From assembly GCF_001075875.1 (NCBI RefSeq), contig NZ_JUOS01000134.1, positions 1 to 51,796 on the forward strand: a stretch of DNA of 51,796 bases. The letters are read 5' to 3'. This stretch comes from Streptococcus oralis. Lineage in GTDB: Bacteria > Bacillota > Bacilli > Lactobacillales > Streptococcaceae. Made by a program: the position numbers and the translations under genes. Below the pieces are notes generated by a model. It was not told where the DNA came from and did not search any database. It was given only the letters and a program-made list of their open reading frames with translations. Positions within the stretch are counted from its first letter, which is position 1. Each line of letters opens with the position of its first letter. Shown here piece by piece: positions 1 through 8,612 of the stretch.

Positions 1-10
1 CAACAAAATA

Positions 11-70
11 GGCTCCATAATTCCTATGGTGGTGCTACCCACTACAGAAATTATAGAGCCGTTTTTATTT
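11..70. terminator. Long hairpin downstream of groEL
   Basis: An imperfect inverted repeat of about 50 nt (GGCTC at 11 pairing with GAGCC at 60, loop around GTAG) lies just past the groEL stop. On the plus strand it is followed by a T-rich run (61-70), and on the minus strand by TATTTTG. It is probably a bidirectional terminator between groEL and a converging gene outside the window. Confidence 0.6.
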
Positions 71-75
71 ATTTC

Positions 76-1710
<1,635 letters not shown>

Positions 1711-1995
1711 TTATTCTTCAACGATTGCTAAGATGCTAGCCTCACCTACGATGAGGTATTTTTCATCCCCATCTTTGACCTCGATACCTGCATGAGCTTC
1801 GACTAAAACTTGATCTCCAACTTTTACACTTGGAGCGACTAGTTCACCGCTCAAGGTACGAACACCTTGTCCAGTAGCCACTACTGTAGCTGTTTTCGTT
1901 TCTTCTTGGGCTGATTTTGCGAGGACAAATCCCCCAACAGTTTGTTCTTTTTCTTCAATTTTCAAGACTACACGGTCTCCTAATGGTTTCAACAT
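1711..1995 (-). CDS. groES: 10 kDa co-chaperonin GroES
   Basis: Lid of the GroEL chamber. The protein starts [10 protein letters not shown]. An upstream in-frame ATG at 2016 adds seven residues, but the later ATG is preferred because GGAGG lies just before it and the family begins there. The length is 94 aa, the usual size, with the mobile loop region around residues 15-30 ([12 protein letters not shown]). It is the first gene of groES-groEL, with a CIRCE operator and a sigma-A promoter directly upstream. Confidence 0.97.
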   Translation of the reverse strand: MLKPLGDRVVLKIEEKEQTVGGFVLAKSAQEETKTATVVATGQGVRTLSGELVAPSVKVGDQVLVEAHAGIEVKDGDEKYLIVGEASILAIVEE

Positions 1996-2024
1996 CTGTT
2001 TTCCTCCATAATTCAATCATATTA

Positions 2025-2051
2025 TTAGCACTCTTTGTACACGAGTGCTAA
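2025..2051 (-). promoter_or_regulatory. CIRCE operator of groESL
   Basis: A perfect TTAGCACTC-N9-GAGTGCTAA inverted repeat, the binding site of the heat-shock repressor HrcA, which is encoded at 30848-31882. It lies between the -10 box and groES. Confidence 0.97.
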
Positions 2052-2062
2052 ACCATATTTCT

Positions 2063-2090
2063 ATTGTATCACTTGGTCAAAAATAGTCAA
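2063..2090 (-). promoter_or_regulatory. Sigma-A promoter of groESL
   Basis: On the minus strand TTGACT (2085-2090) and TACAAT (2063-2068) are separated by 16 bp. The -10 box sits 11 bp upstream of the CIRCE element, as expected for an HrcA-repressed promoter. Confidence 0.85.
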
Positions 2091-2091
2091 G
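2075..2091. promoter_or_regulatory. CtsR-type heptad repeat overlapping the groESL -35
   Basis: GGTCAAA-AAT-AGTCAAG fits the CtsR operator (direct RGTCAAA heptads with a 3-bp NAN spacer) except for the last base. It covers the -35 box and spacer. Dual HrcA and CtsR control of groESL is known in streptococci, so the site is plausible. Confidence 0.65.
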
Positions 2092-2150
2092 AAAAAAGTC
2101 TGATTTATAGCATAAAAAGAGTTGGAGAAAACTCTCAAACTCTTGTCATT

Positions 2151-2546
2151 TTAAAATGGAAGTTCCTCCTCTTCCAGGACCAGGTCTACCAAATCTTGTC
2201 CTGCATTATTTTCACGCATAGCACGTTGGGCACGGCTTTCTAAGAGTTGGAAACCTGTACAGAGAACTTCTGTTACATAGTTGGTCTGGCCATTCTTCTC
2301 AAACTTACGGGTACGAAGTTCCCCATCCACAGAAATGAGACTACCCTTGCTTCCATAACTAGCCAAGGTTTCAGCCAATTTGCCCCAGACCACAATATTG
2401 ATGAAGTCTGCTTCACGTTCCCCATTTTGATCTTTATAACGGCGATTCACTGCGATAGTTGCTCGTGCAACGGACTTGTCATTGTTGGTTTTGTGCAATT
2501 CTGGTGTAGACGTCAAGCGTCCAATCATAATAACTTTATTATACAT
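2151..2546 (-). CDS. ssbB: Competence-type single-stranded DNA-binding protein SsbB
   Basis: An OB-fold SSB of 131 aa that coats incoming single-stranded DNA during transformation. The OB domain covers roughly residues 1-105, and the acidic C-terminal tip ends EEEELPF, the motif by which SSBs recruit partners. It is shorter than housekeeping SSB (about 155 aa) because the flexible linker is nearly absent, as in pneumococcal SsbB. It is monocistronic, with a cin-box-like sequence in place of a normal -10 and a strong AGGAGG site. The ssbB name rests on length, tail and promoter. Confidence 0.9.
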   Translation of the reverse strand: MYNKVIMIGRLTSTPELHKTNNDKSVARATIAVNRRYKDQNGEREADFINIVVWGKLAETLASYGSKGSLISVDGELRTRKFEKNGQTNYVTEVLCTGFQLLESRAQRAMRENNAGQDLVDLVLEEEELPF

Positions 2547-2566
2547 TTTTCATCCTCCTACTTATC

Positions 2567-2574
2567 TATTCGAA
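2567..2574 (-). promoter_or_regulatory. cin-box-like SigX (ComX) promoter element of ssbB
   Basis: TTCGAATA on the minus strand differs by one base from the streptococcal competence box TACGAATA. It lies 20 nt upstream of the ssbB start with a T-rich tract before it. This arrangement is expected for a late competence gene read by the alternative sigma factor SigX. Confidence 0.75.
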
Positions 2575-2583
2575 GGTAAAAGA

Positions 2584-2610
2584 AAAAAGTTACAAAATTT
2601 GTAACTTTTT
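2584..2610. terminator. Bidirectional terminator between the SDR operon and ssbB
   Basis: AAAAAGTTACAAA and TTTGTAACTTTTT arms form an AT-rich hairpin with a U tract on either strand. It ends the 4657-2622 operon before the ssbB promoter. Confidence 0.75.
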
Positions 2611-2621
2611 TAAAAATAATG

Positions 2622-3383
2622 TTATTCTCTATGAATCATAAATCCAGTGGCCTGTTGATTAGCCATGATGGTCATATCTGTGATTTGCACACGACGTGGC
2701 TGACTGGTCACATAAACTACAGTATCTGCGATGTCTTGTGCCTGCAAGGCTTCGAGTCCCTGATAGACCGTTGCAGCCCGTTCCTCATCTCCATGGAAAC
2801 GGACCTTAGAAAAGTCAGTCTCTACAATACCTGGCTGAATAGTCGTCACCTTGATATCCGTTGCGATGGTATCAATCCGTAGTCCATCTGAAAATGTTTT
2901 GACTGCAGCCTTGGTTGCTGAATAGACTGCTGCACCAGCGTAAGCGTAAATACCTGCGGTTGAACCCATATTAATGATATGGCCTTGATTTGCAGTCACC
3001 ATAGAAGGCAAGAGACAACGAGTAACAGCCATCAGGCCCTTGACATTGGTATCCAGCATGGTCAGCATATCCAACTCTTCATAGTCCTGATAGGGAGCTA
3101 AGCCTAAAGCCAGCCCGGCATTATTAACTAAAATATCAATCGAACCTACTGCTTCAAGAATTTCTGAACAAACAGTTTTAACCATTGTCATATCGGTCAC
3201 ATCAAGGGGAAAGGTCCAAACTTTTTGATTTGGAAAGAATTCTGCAAACTCAGTTTTGAGAGCTTCAAGTCTTTCTGTTCGACGCCCTGTGAGAACGATA
3301 TTCTCACCTTTTTCTAGATAGGCACGCGCAATTGCTTCACCAATACCTGATGTTGCACCTGTGATCACAACATTTTTTGCCAT
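2622..3383 (-). CDS. Short-chain dehydrogenase/reductase (YdfG-like)
   Basis: A classical SDR of 253 aa. It has the cofactor motif TGATSGIG at residues 9-16, a GRR segment at 33-35 that favours NADP(H), NNAG at 87-90, and the catalytic set Ser141, Tyr154 and Lys158 (YSATK). It most resembles the 3-hydroxy acid/serine dehydrogenase group represented by YdfG; the substrate cannot be read from sequence. It is the last gene of a four-gene operon with ytpR, a thioredoxin-like gene and a DUF4651 gene, and a terminator follows. Confidence 0.85.
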   Translation of the reverse strand: MAKNVVITGATSGIGEAIARAYLEKGENIVLTGRRTERLEALKTEFAEFFPNQKVWTFPLDVTDMTMVKTVCSEILEAVGSIDILVNNAGLALGLAPYQDYEELDMLTMLDTNVKGLMAVTRCLLPSMVTANQGHIINMGSTAGIYAYAGAAVYSATKAAVKTFSDGLRIDTIATDIKVTTIQPGIVETDFSKVRFHGDEERAATVYQGLEALQAQDIADTVVYVTSQPRRVQITDMTIMANQQATGFMIHRE

Positions 3384-3412
3384 CTTACTTTCTCCTATCT
3401 AACTTAACAAAT

Positions 3413-4039
3413 TTAAGCTGTCCAGTGTTTTGCTGGGTCGAATGGAGTACCAACAACTTGGTCTTCTGACAATTCAATGACGCCACGCTTTTGTGGAGCA
3501 TTTGGTAAGGCAAGTTCACGAGGACTGCACATCATCCCAAAACTCTTTTCACCACGAAGTTCCCCTGGGAAAATGAGATTGCCTTTTGGCATCATAGCTC
3601 CTGGAAGAGCAACAATGGTTTTTAAACCAACACGCGCATTAGGAGCTCCTGCAACGATTTGCACTGTCTTATCACTCGCAACTGCCACTTGGCAGATATT
3701 GAGGTGATCACTATCTGGATGTGCCACCATCTCTACAATTTCACCAACGACAAATTTCGGTTCCTTGTCATTGATAATCTTTTCGGCAAAATCTTGAGCT
3801 TGCAATTCTTGGTTCAAACGAGCTACTTGGTCGTCTGTCAAAAATATTTGGCCACGTTCAGCGATTTCAAACATGCTAGAAACTTCAAAAATGTTCCAAG
3901 CAACAGTTTCACCAGTTTCCTTTAGGAAAACACGCGCTACATTGCCTTTACGCTCGACATCTAGTTTGGCATCGCCACTGTTTTTCACGATGACCATAAG
4001 GACATCACCGACATGTTCTTTGTTATATGTAAAAATCAT
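3413..4039 (-). CDS. ytpR: YtpR-type tRNA-binding domain protein
   Basis: A 208-aa protein with an N-terminal DUF4479-like region (about 1-90) and a C-terminal EMAP-II/Myf OB-fold tRNA-binding domain (about 95-200), seen in HPDSDHLNICQV, VAGAPNAR and GEKSFGMMCS. The same domain occurs at the N-terminus of the PheRS beta chain. Stand-alone YtpR is common in Firmicutes, but its exact cellular role is not settled. It lies 13 nt from the thioredoxin-like gene. Confidence 0.88.
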   Translation of the reverse strand: MIFTYNKEHVGDVLMVIVKNSGDAKLDVERKGNVARVFLKETGETVAWNIFEVSSMFEIAERGQIFLTDDQVARLNQELQAQDFAEKIINDKEPKFVVGEIVEMVAHPDSDHLNICQVAVASDKTVQIVAGAPNARVGLKTIVALPGAMMPKGNLIFPGELRGEKSFGMMCSPRELALPNAPQKRGVIELSEDQVVGTPFDPAKHWTA

Positions 4040-4052
4040 TCTTTCTTTTCTC

Positions 4053-4370
4053 CTATTTTAATCCTGCTAAAAAGTCGTTAATTTGTGCCTTGGTTTTACG
4101 GTCACGATTGACAAAGCGTCCAATCTCCTTGTCCTTATCTAAAACAACAAGACTTGGAATCCCGTATACATCCCATAGTTTTGCAAGTTCCATGTACTCA
4201 TCTCGGTCTACTCGTATAAAGGTAAACTCTGGATTGGTCTCTTCAATCTCTGGCAGAGCTGGATAGATATAGCGACAATCGCCACACCAATCCGCAACAA
4301 AAAGGAAGACCTTCTTGCCATCCTGTTCTACTAGATTTGCTAATTCTTCTATACTTTTAGGAGAAATCAT
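4053..4370 (-). CDS. Thioredoxin-family protein with a CGDC active site
   Basis: A 105-aa single-domain thioredoxin-fold protein. The active site reads WCGDC (Cys29, Cys32) instead of the WCGPC of housekeeping thioredoxin, and the cis-proline loop is visible as YGIPSLVVL near residue 72. No signal peptide is present, so it acts in the cytoplasm, probably as a thiol-disulfide reductase. Its ATG overlaps the end of the upstream DUF4651 gene by 4 nt, which suggests translational coupling. Confidence 0.88.
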   Translation of the reverse strand: MISPKSIEELANLVEQDGKKVFLFVADWCGDCRYIYPALPEIEETNPEFTFIRVDRDEYMELAKLWDVYGIPSLVVLDKDKEIGRFVNRDRKTKAQINDFLAGLK

Positions 4371-4657
4371 ATGGCTTCCTCCTCGTAGATGAGATCTTCA
4401 TCTTCGTAGACAAAGGTATAGTGACGACCATCTTCAAAAATAACACCACCAACAAGACGTTCTAAGCTACTTTCATACACTTGGACATAGAGAGTTCCAA
4501 TCTCTCCCATTTCTGAAAAGTAGTCACGCACAATAGCAGTCAACTCTTCCTGTGTCTTCATGAGTTTGTGATCATCAGCTATTTTCTTTGCTCCAAAAAC
4601 AAGAGCTCCGAGTCCTGCCACGACTAAACCTGTTTTAATAATATTTTTCGTTTTCAT
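4367..4657 (-). CDS. DUF4651-type small membrane-anchored protein
   Basis: A 96-aa protein starting MKTKNIIKTGLVV. One hydrophobic helix (about residues 8-24) is followed by an acidic soluble part with FEDGRHYTFVYEDEDLIYEEE. The function is unknown, although the family is common in streptococci. A longer reading from a GTG six codons upstream would lie inside the -10 region, so the ATG is preferred. No Shine-Dalgarno sequence precedes it, and the -10 hexamer ends only 6 nt upstream, pointing to a leaderless mRNA. First gene of the operon. Confidence 0.8.
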   Translation of the reverse strand: MKTKNIIKTGLVVAGLGALVFGAKKIADDHKLMKTQEELTAIVRDYFSEMGEIGTLYVQVYESSLERLVGGVIFEDGRHYTFVYEDEDLIYEEEAI

Positions 4658-4663
4658 GCTAAC

Positions 4664-4692
4664 ATTGTAACACAAAAAGGCTCAAGGAACAA
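4664..4692 (-). promoter_or_regulatory. Promoter of the DUF4651-trx-ytpR-SDR operon
   Basis: TTGTTC (4687-4692), a 17-bp spacer and TACAAT (4664-4669) with an upstream TG (extended -10). Transcription should start at or within a base or two of the ATG at 4657. Confidence 0.7.
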
Positions 4693-4693
4693 T

Positions 4694-4717
4694 GAAAAAG
4701 GGAGTCCCCCTCCCCTT
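4694..4717 (-). terminator. Intrinsic terminator after the DUF1912 gene
   Basis: A GC-rich stem (GGGAG pairing with CTCCC on the minus strand) followed by TTTTT. It closes the DUF1858-DUF438-DUF1912 operon. Confidence 0.75.
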
Positions 4718-4733
4718 TACCAATATTGAAAAC

Positions 4734-4988
4734 TTAATAGTTTCTCTCTCCAAATAAATCTTCTGGTAAATCATGGAATCCCTTGCCTGCCTTGAAATTT
4801 TCAAACTTGCCTAGCAAGAACTGGTAGGCATCTAAGCGGCTTTCATAGCGAATCATAGCATCTTTAGCACGCTCATCTTGATCTTCTTCATAGACCTTTT
4901 GGCTTTCCTTGAGCGCCATATCATTAATCATGATTTGGGTATTAACCCAGGCTTCAAATTCCTTCATAAATTCTTGTTCGTAACTCAT
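4734..4988 (-). CDS. DUF1912-family small protein
   Basis: An 84-aa, highly charged, mostly helical cytoplasmic protein (MSYEQEFMKEFEAWVNTQ start). It matches the streptococcal DUF1912 family, for which no function is known to me. It lies 9 nt after the DUF438/hemerythrin gene with its own AAGGAG site, so it is probably the last gene of that operon. Confidence 0.8.
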   Translation of the reverse strand: MSYEQEFMKEFEAWVNTQIMINDMALKESQKVYEEDQDERAKDAMIRYESRLDAYQFLLGKFENFKAGKGFHDLPEDLFGERNY

Positions 4989-4997
4989 TGTTTCTCC

Positions 4998-6332
4998 TTA
5001 TTCTATTCCTCGATAGTAATCTGTGTCAATCTCACGGTATGGCTGGATATCCTGAACGTACTCCAAGACTCCTTGAAATTCTCCATTTTCATCGTGTACA
5101 GCAGCATAAGTGATATGGACAAACTTGCCTCGTGACTCGGACTTGAACCACATCTCATACTTTTCCTTGACCCCGTCACGAAGACCTTGCATAATGGTTT
5201 TTACCTTATCCAAATACTTGGGCGGATGACATAGTTCGACATTTCGTCCAACTTGAGACGGTGTCCGCTTGAAAATCATCTCATCTGCTGGCGTATTGTC
5301 ATTGTAATACTGGAAGATATCATCCTTATTAACAAAGGTAATCTCCATAGGCAGGTGGTTGAGGATAAGATTAGCTTGTTCAACTGAAAGATAGCCATTT
5401 CCAAAAGCCTGCTGACTATTTCGGTCCATCACTGCTTCCTTTTCCTTAGGTGTAAAGGTGATAGTAAACTGCCCCTCTGGCGTATCAATCACTTGTTGAA
5501 CCTGTCCATCTACAGTTTCTGGCTGAGTTGGTTCTTCTACACTTTTTTCCTCAACAAAGCTTTTACGTTCAGGAACCCATTTTTCAGATGGCCGGATAAT
5601 GGCATAGCCATAAGCATCACTTTCCTCGGCAATCTGAATCCAGTCATCCTGGGTGAAGGATTCGAGCAGAATCATGAGGAGGATGGACTCTTCCTTGAAA
5701 ATCATACTCTCAAATTCAGTCGCAAAAGCCTCAAAATCTGCCTTTACAATACTAATGGATGCTTCTGGTAGTGACCTAACTGTCCCCAAGGCTTTTTGAT
5801 AGAGTTCCCTAATCTGGTCATCGACTCCCCACATGACTTTGGGAGGAGAATCATGTCCATAACGCTCCATGATAGGAAAGAAGAGTTCTTCTTTGCGCTG
5901 GTAGTGACGGTCAAACTGACCTACAAGCCCCATCTGACGAACCAACCCCTTACGCATCTCTGCAAGCATTTCCTCATCTTCCATAGACTCATATGTGTCT
6001 AACAATCTTCGAACACGAATCAAGGCAGCACGGAGGACTAGATTTTCATCCTTAAAAACACGCACAGGATGACCTGGATGCTCTGTATCTTCAACTTCGA
6101 CACCCTTAACAGCATTCTTAAAGAGATTGGCATGAACATCACAGAGCTCCATGACGTCTTCAAATGTCACACCTGAGTCAGAGTTCATCAACTCGTGCTC
6201 CATGAGAGAAATCTCGATAGCTGATACACCTGTAAAGGTTGCATCAAAGCGTTCCTGAACGGATTCAGGGGAGGCTCCATTATGCAATTCTAATAAAATA
6301 TCCCGTAGGATATGAATACGTTCATCTGCCAT
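4998..6332 (-). CDS. DUF438 / hemerythrin-like / PAS domain protein
   Basis: A 444-aa cytoplasmic protein in three parts. A DUF438 helical region covers about 1-75. A hemerythrin-like four-helix part follows (about 85-240), with a candidate metal-ligand pattern DRHYQRKEELFFPIMERYGH. A C-terminal PAS domain (about 310-435) contains NHLPMEITFVNKDD and DENGEFQGVLEYVQDI. There is no output domain. Together with the overlapping DUF1858 gene it resembles iron- or nitric-oxide-linked sensor/repair proteins, but that is inference. It overlaps DUF1858 by one base (TAATG). Confidence 0.85.
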   Translation of the reverse strand: MADERIHILRDILLELHNGASPESVQERFDATFTGVSAIEISLMEHELMNSDSGVTFEDVMELCDVHANLFKNAVKGVEVEDTEHPGHPVRVFKDENLVLRAALIRVRRLLDTYESMEDEEMLAEMRKGLVRQMGLVGQFDRHYQRKEELFFPIMERYGHDSPPKVMWGVDDQIRELYQKALGTVRSLPEASISIVKADFEAFATEFESMIFKEESILLMILLESFTQDDWIQIAEESDAYGYAIIRPSEKWVPERKSFVEEKSVEEPTQPETVDGQVQQVIDTPEGQFTITFTPKEKEAVMDRNSQQAFGNGYLSVEQANLILNHLPMEITFVNKDDIFQYYNDNTPADEMIFKRTPSQVGRNVELCHPPKYLDKVKTIMQGLRDGVKEKYEMWFKSESRGKFVHITYAAVHDENGEFQGVLEYVQDIQPYREIDTDYYRGIE

Positions 6333-6565
6333 TAGTCTATTCCAATCACTTCGTAACCATTTGCTTCAAGTGTGCGTACAATCTTATCCATAGGGGTTCC
6401 CTCCAGTTTAGACCCCTGTTTGAGCGATACTTTTCGTCCGACTGTATTTCGCATCAAAGGATTTGCAAGAGGTTTAAAACCGAGTTCTACTAGGATATCT
6501 AAAACTTCTGGATACTTGTCCACAACTTCCGCAACAGGAATAGATACATCAATGATATTGTCCAT
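6332..6565 (-). CDS. DUF1858-domain small protein
   Basis: A 77-aa protein beginning MDNIIDVSIPVAEVV. The DUF1858 domain (about 1-60) contains PEVLDILVELGFKPL, the helix that resembles the N-terminal domain of ScdA/YtfE-type iron-sulfur repair proteins, but without their di-iron domain; that part is supplied by the next gene. The second of two adjacent ATGs is chosen because GGAGG lies 5 nt before it. Stop and next start overlap (TAATG), so the two proteins are probably made in fixed ratio. Confidence 0.82.
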   Translation of the reverse strand: MDNIIDVSIPVAEVVDKYPEVLDILVELGFKPLANPLMRNTVGRKVSLKQGSKLEGTPMDKIVRTLEANGYEVIGID

Positions 6566-6605
6566 CATAACCTCCATCATATTCTCTAACAGTTTTTTCT
6601 TTTTT

Positions 6606-6611
6606 ATTATA
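6606..6611 (-). promoter_or_regulatory. Extended -10 promoter of the DUF1858-DUF438 operon
   Basis: TGGTATAAT on the minus strand, about 40 bp upstream of the first ATG. No good -35 hexamer is seen, which is acceptable for an extended -10 promoter. Confidence 0.6.
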
Positions 6612-6628
6612 CCACAAGGGCAAAGATT

Positions 6629-6659
6629 AAAAAACTAGCAGTAGAAGACTTGCTAGTTT
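6629..6659. terminator. Terminator after the EcsC-like operon
   Basis: AAACTAGCA and TTGCTAGTTT arms around a 9-nt loop, with T tracts on both sides. On the minus strand it ends the 7850-6738 operon just before the DUF1858 promoter. Confidence 0.75.
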
Positions 6660-6737
6660 ATTTCGTATAATTTCATTATTTCCAATTATATAGACTCTTC
6701 CTAGTAAAACCTCAAAGTCTTATCCTTACCATGATCA

Positions 6738-6890
6738 TCAGAGAAGTTTGAAAAACCAATCTATGATCTTGAAAAGAATCCTATAGAACAGTAATTGGAA
6801 GGCGAAAGAGATTAGGAACCAGAGTATTTTTATCAGACCAACAATTGGTGTTATAAAAAGAAGAGTAAAGAACCTCCAAAAAGATTTCAT
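6738..6890 (-). CDS. Very small hydrophobic membrane protein (50 aa)
   Basis: A 50-aa ORF beginning MKSFWRFFTLLFITPIVG and ending WFFKLL. It is hydrophobic throughout with a few Lys/Arg, so probably one or two membrane helices. Its ATG overlaps the TGA of the preceding 60-aa gene (ATGA), and a strong GGAGG lies 7 nt upstream inside that gene, which supports real, coupled translation. I recognise no family. A terminator follows at 6629-6659. Confidence 0.6.
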   Translation of the reverse strand: MKSFWRFFTLLFITPIVGLIKILWFLISFAFQLLFYRILFKIIDWFFKLL

Positions 6891-7069
6891 TCTTTATCCT
6901 CCGGCTTCATTAACCAAGTAGCTGTATCCATAAGCTTATCTACGAGAAATAATTTTCCCAAACTAACTACTGTGTTTTCATCTTTTTTTATGGTTTCTGC
7001 AACTTTTAAAGCTTGCCTTGTTAGAAGATAATTACCGTAGGTTTTGGCCAGTACTGTTATGATCCCCAT
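6887..7069 (-). CDS. Small hypothetical protein (60 aa)
   Basis: A 60-aa protein, MGIITVLAKTYGNYLLTR to the end, with an amphipathic N-terminal helix and a charged C-terminus (MKPEDKE). No family is recognised. It starts right after the EcsC-like gene and is coupled by ATGA to the 50-aa ORF, so the three form one operon. It may be an accessory peptide of the EcsC-like protein, but this is only context. Confidence 0.6.
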   Translation of the reverse strand: MGIITVLAKTYGNYLLTRQALKVAETIKKDENTVVSLGKLFLVDKLMDTATWLMKPEDKE

Positions 7070-7070
7070 G

Positions 7071-7850
7071 TCAATCTCCTTCTATGATTTCCACTTCTTT
7101 TCGGATAGTGGCAACATCTCTTTGATATTGTGCTTCATCGTAGTTAATCAATTTGGACAATTCTTTTTGCAATCTTTCTCCCATGGGTTTCATGGTCGCA
7201 AAGGTTAAGCCACCTGATAGGACTCCACCTATGATAGGAATAACTTTCCCCATCCCCTTAGCCAATCCTCCCTTGGTCAGATTCACTCCAAAGATTTTCA
7301 GAACTTTTTCCAAAATTGGATACCAAAGAGTCTTTGTCAAAGCCTTTTTGTTTACGATTTTCATCACTTGCTTAGCAACTGTAACACCACCAGAACGAAG
7401 TAGAGCGCCCGCACCATTTACTCCCAACATCACTCCCAGATAGAGCAAAAGGGTATTTTTAGCTTCTTCGCTCAGCTCATTTCGCGAAGCCCAAAGATCA
7501 TCATAGCCGTAAATATAACCTAGCTCCTGAGCTAGTTTCAGTGAAAATGCGTAAAACTGGGCTACATCTGTCGGAATGGTAACTGCCATGGCAATACCTC
7601 CAGGCAAACCTGCTAAAACAGATGTTCCACTTGCTAGCAATACATTATCTCTAATACATGCATTAGCCACTCGATCTAAGGTTTCCTGAGGTAATAAAGC
7701 TGTCGGCCCTTCTTCCAATAATCTAGGAATATCCTTTGAAGCCACTTCCTTAGAGAATTTGTCCATTAAAAATTTTGACCGGTTCACTTTGACGACAGGA
7801 AGTTTTACTACCTGTTGCAACACTTGCATCGCCACATCTTCTTTAGCCAT
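7071..7850 (-). CDS. EcsC-like membrane-associated protein
   Basis: A 259-aa protein from MAKEDVAMQV. The ATG at 7850 is preferred over one at 7862 because GGAG lies upstream of it. It has glycine-rich hydrophobic stretches (SVLAGLPGGIAMAVTIPTDVAQFYAF near residue 85; VIPIIGGVLSGGLTFATMKPMG near 205) typical of EcsC-family proteins. I recall that streptococcal homologues have been labelled bacteriochlorophyll 4-vinyl reductase, which seems a misannotation. The molecular function is unknown. Confidence 0.65.
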   Translation of the reverse strand: MAKEDVAMQVLQQVVKLPVVKVNRSKFLMDKFSKEVASKDIPRLLEEGPTALLPQETLDRVANACIRDNVLLASGTSVLAGLPGGIAMAVTIPTDVAQFYAFSLKLAQELGYIYGYDDLWASRNELSEEAKNTLLLYLGVMLGVNGAGALLRSGGVTVAKQVMKIVNKKALTKTLWYPILEKVLKIFGVNLTKGGLAKGMGKVIPIIGGVLSGGLTFATMKPMGERLQKELSKLINYDEAQYQRDVATIRKEVEIIEGD

Positions 7851-7984
7851 CTCTATCTCCATTTTTCATTCATATCAAGCTTTATCTTATCATATTTATG
7901 GAATAAATGATATTTTCAAGATTTATTTTATTTTCTGAATTTCTATTTATATAATCTGACTAGACAATGACCGACTTATAGCCA

Positions 7985-8007
7985 CAAAAAAGAGGGTTGC
8001 CCCTCTT
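7985..8007 (-). terminator. Terminator of the rimP-nusA-infB-rbfA operon
   Basis: A GAGGGGCAACCCTC hairpin followed by TTTTTTG on the minus strand, 5 nt past the rbfA stop. Confidence 0.85.
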
Positions 8008-8012
8008 TCTAC

Positions 8013-8363
8013 TTAGTTTTTATCCAGATTGCGTAGCATCTCGTCAATCTTGTTTCCATATTCGATGGATTCGTCTTTGACGAAAGTTAAGTCTGGAATT
8101 TTGTACAATTTCAAATTGCGACCAAGTTCACGTTTGATAGTACCAGTTGCTTTTTCAAGTCCGACTTGAGCTTTTTGATTATCTGAAGCCAGGTTACTCA
8201 AAATAGTGTAGTAGACCTTAGCAACAGACAAGTCACCTAGCATCTGAACATCAGTGATAGTCACACCTTGGACACGTGGATCACGGACTTTCTTTTGCAA
8301 AATCTCATTGACTTCGCGCTTGATCTCCATGCCCACACGATCCGTACGGAAATGATTTGCCAT
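8013..8363 (-). CDS. rbfA: Ribosome-binding factor A
   Basis: A 116-aa KH-fold assembly factor that acts on the 5' end of 16S rRNA in late 30S maturation. The family start ([18 protein letters not shown]) and the [12 protein letters not shown] segment are clear. It is normally tightly joined to infB, but here 249 bp with a repeat element and hairpins separate them (8364-8612). A good AGAAAGGAAG site precedes the start. Confidence 0.96.
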   Translation of the reverse strand: MANHFRTDRVGMEIKREVNEILQKKVRDPRVQGVTITDVQMLGDLSVAKVYYTILSNLASDNQKAQVGLEKATGTIKRELGRNLKLYKIPDLTFVKDESIEYGNKIDEMLRNLDKN

Positions 8364-8389
8364 ATTTCTTCCTTTCTCTCAATTGAACC

Positions 8390-8417
8390 AAAAGCTAGGC
8401 CAGCAGACCTAGCTTTT
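8390..8417. terminator. Hairpin just upstream of rbfA
   Basis: AAAAGCTAGG and CCTAGCTTTT arms around a CAGCAGA-type loop. The stem is strong but is followed by only four Ts, so it could be a weak terminator or a processing/attenuation hairpin between infB and rbfA. Confidence 0.5.
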
Positions 8418-8436
8418 CTTGAGTTATTGATAACCA

Positions 8437-8466
8437 TTTCAAATTGAAATGAATTTCAATTTGAAA
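8437..8466. repeat. Perfect 14-bp inverted repeat in the infB-rbfA gap
   Basis: TTTCAAATTGAAAT and its exact reverse complement are separated by GA. It abuts the intergenic repeat at 8481-8598. It could be an end of a mobile repeat, or a protein-binding palindrome. Confidence 0.7.
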
Positions 8467-8480
8467 CTACTCGCTTCTTT

Positions 8481-8598
8481 CGTCGTGGTGAAAGTTATGG
8501 AACTGCACTAGCGGTTTCATAACAGGGGATTTTTGAGACATTAGTCTCAAAAATAAGCAATGAAACCATGGGTTTGCTTGCGTCCTTCGCCACTTAAG
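8481..8598 (-). repeat. Intergenic repeat, copy A (about 118 bp)
   Basis: Read on the minus strand this matches the plus strand of 29982-30098. It begins CTTAAGTGG, has a central TTTTTGAGAC-N4-GTCTCAAAAA hairpin followed by TCCCCTG, and ends AACTTTCACCACG. The hairpin is terminator-like, so it may belong to the SPRITE class of streptococcal repeats, but I cannot confirm that. It lies between infB and rbfA without any coding content. Confidence 0.7.
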
Positions 8599-8612
8599 AA
8601 AGGAGCAAAAAA

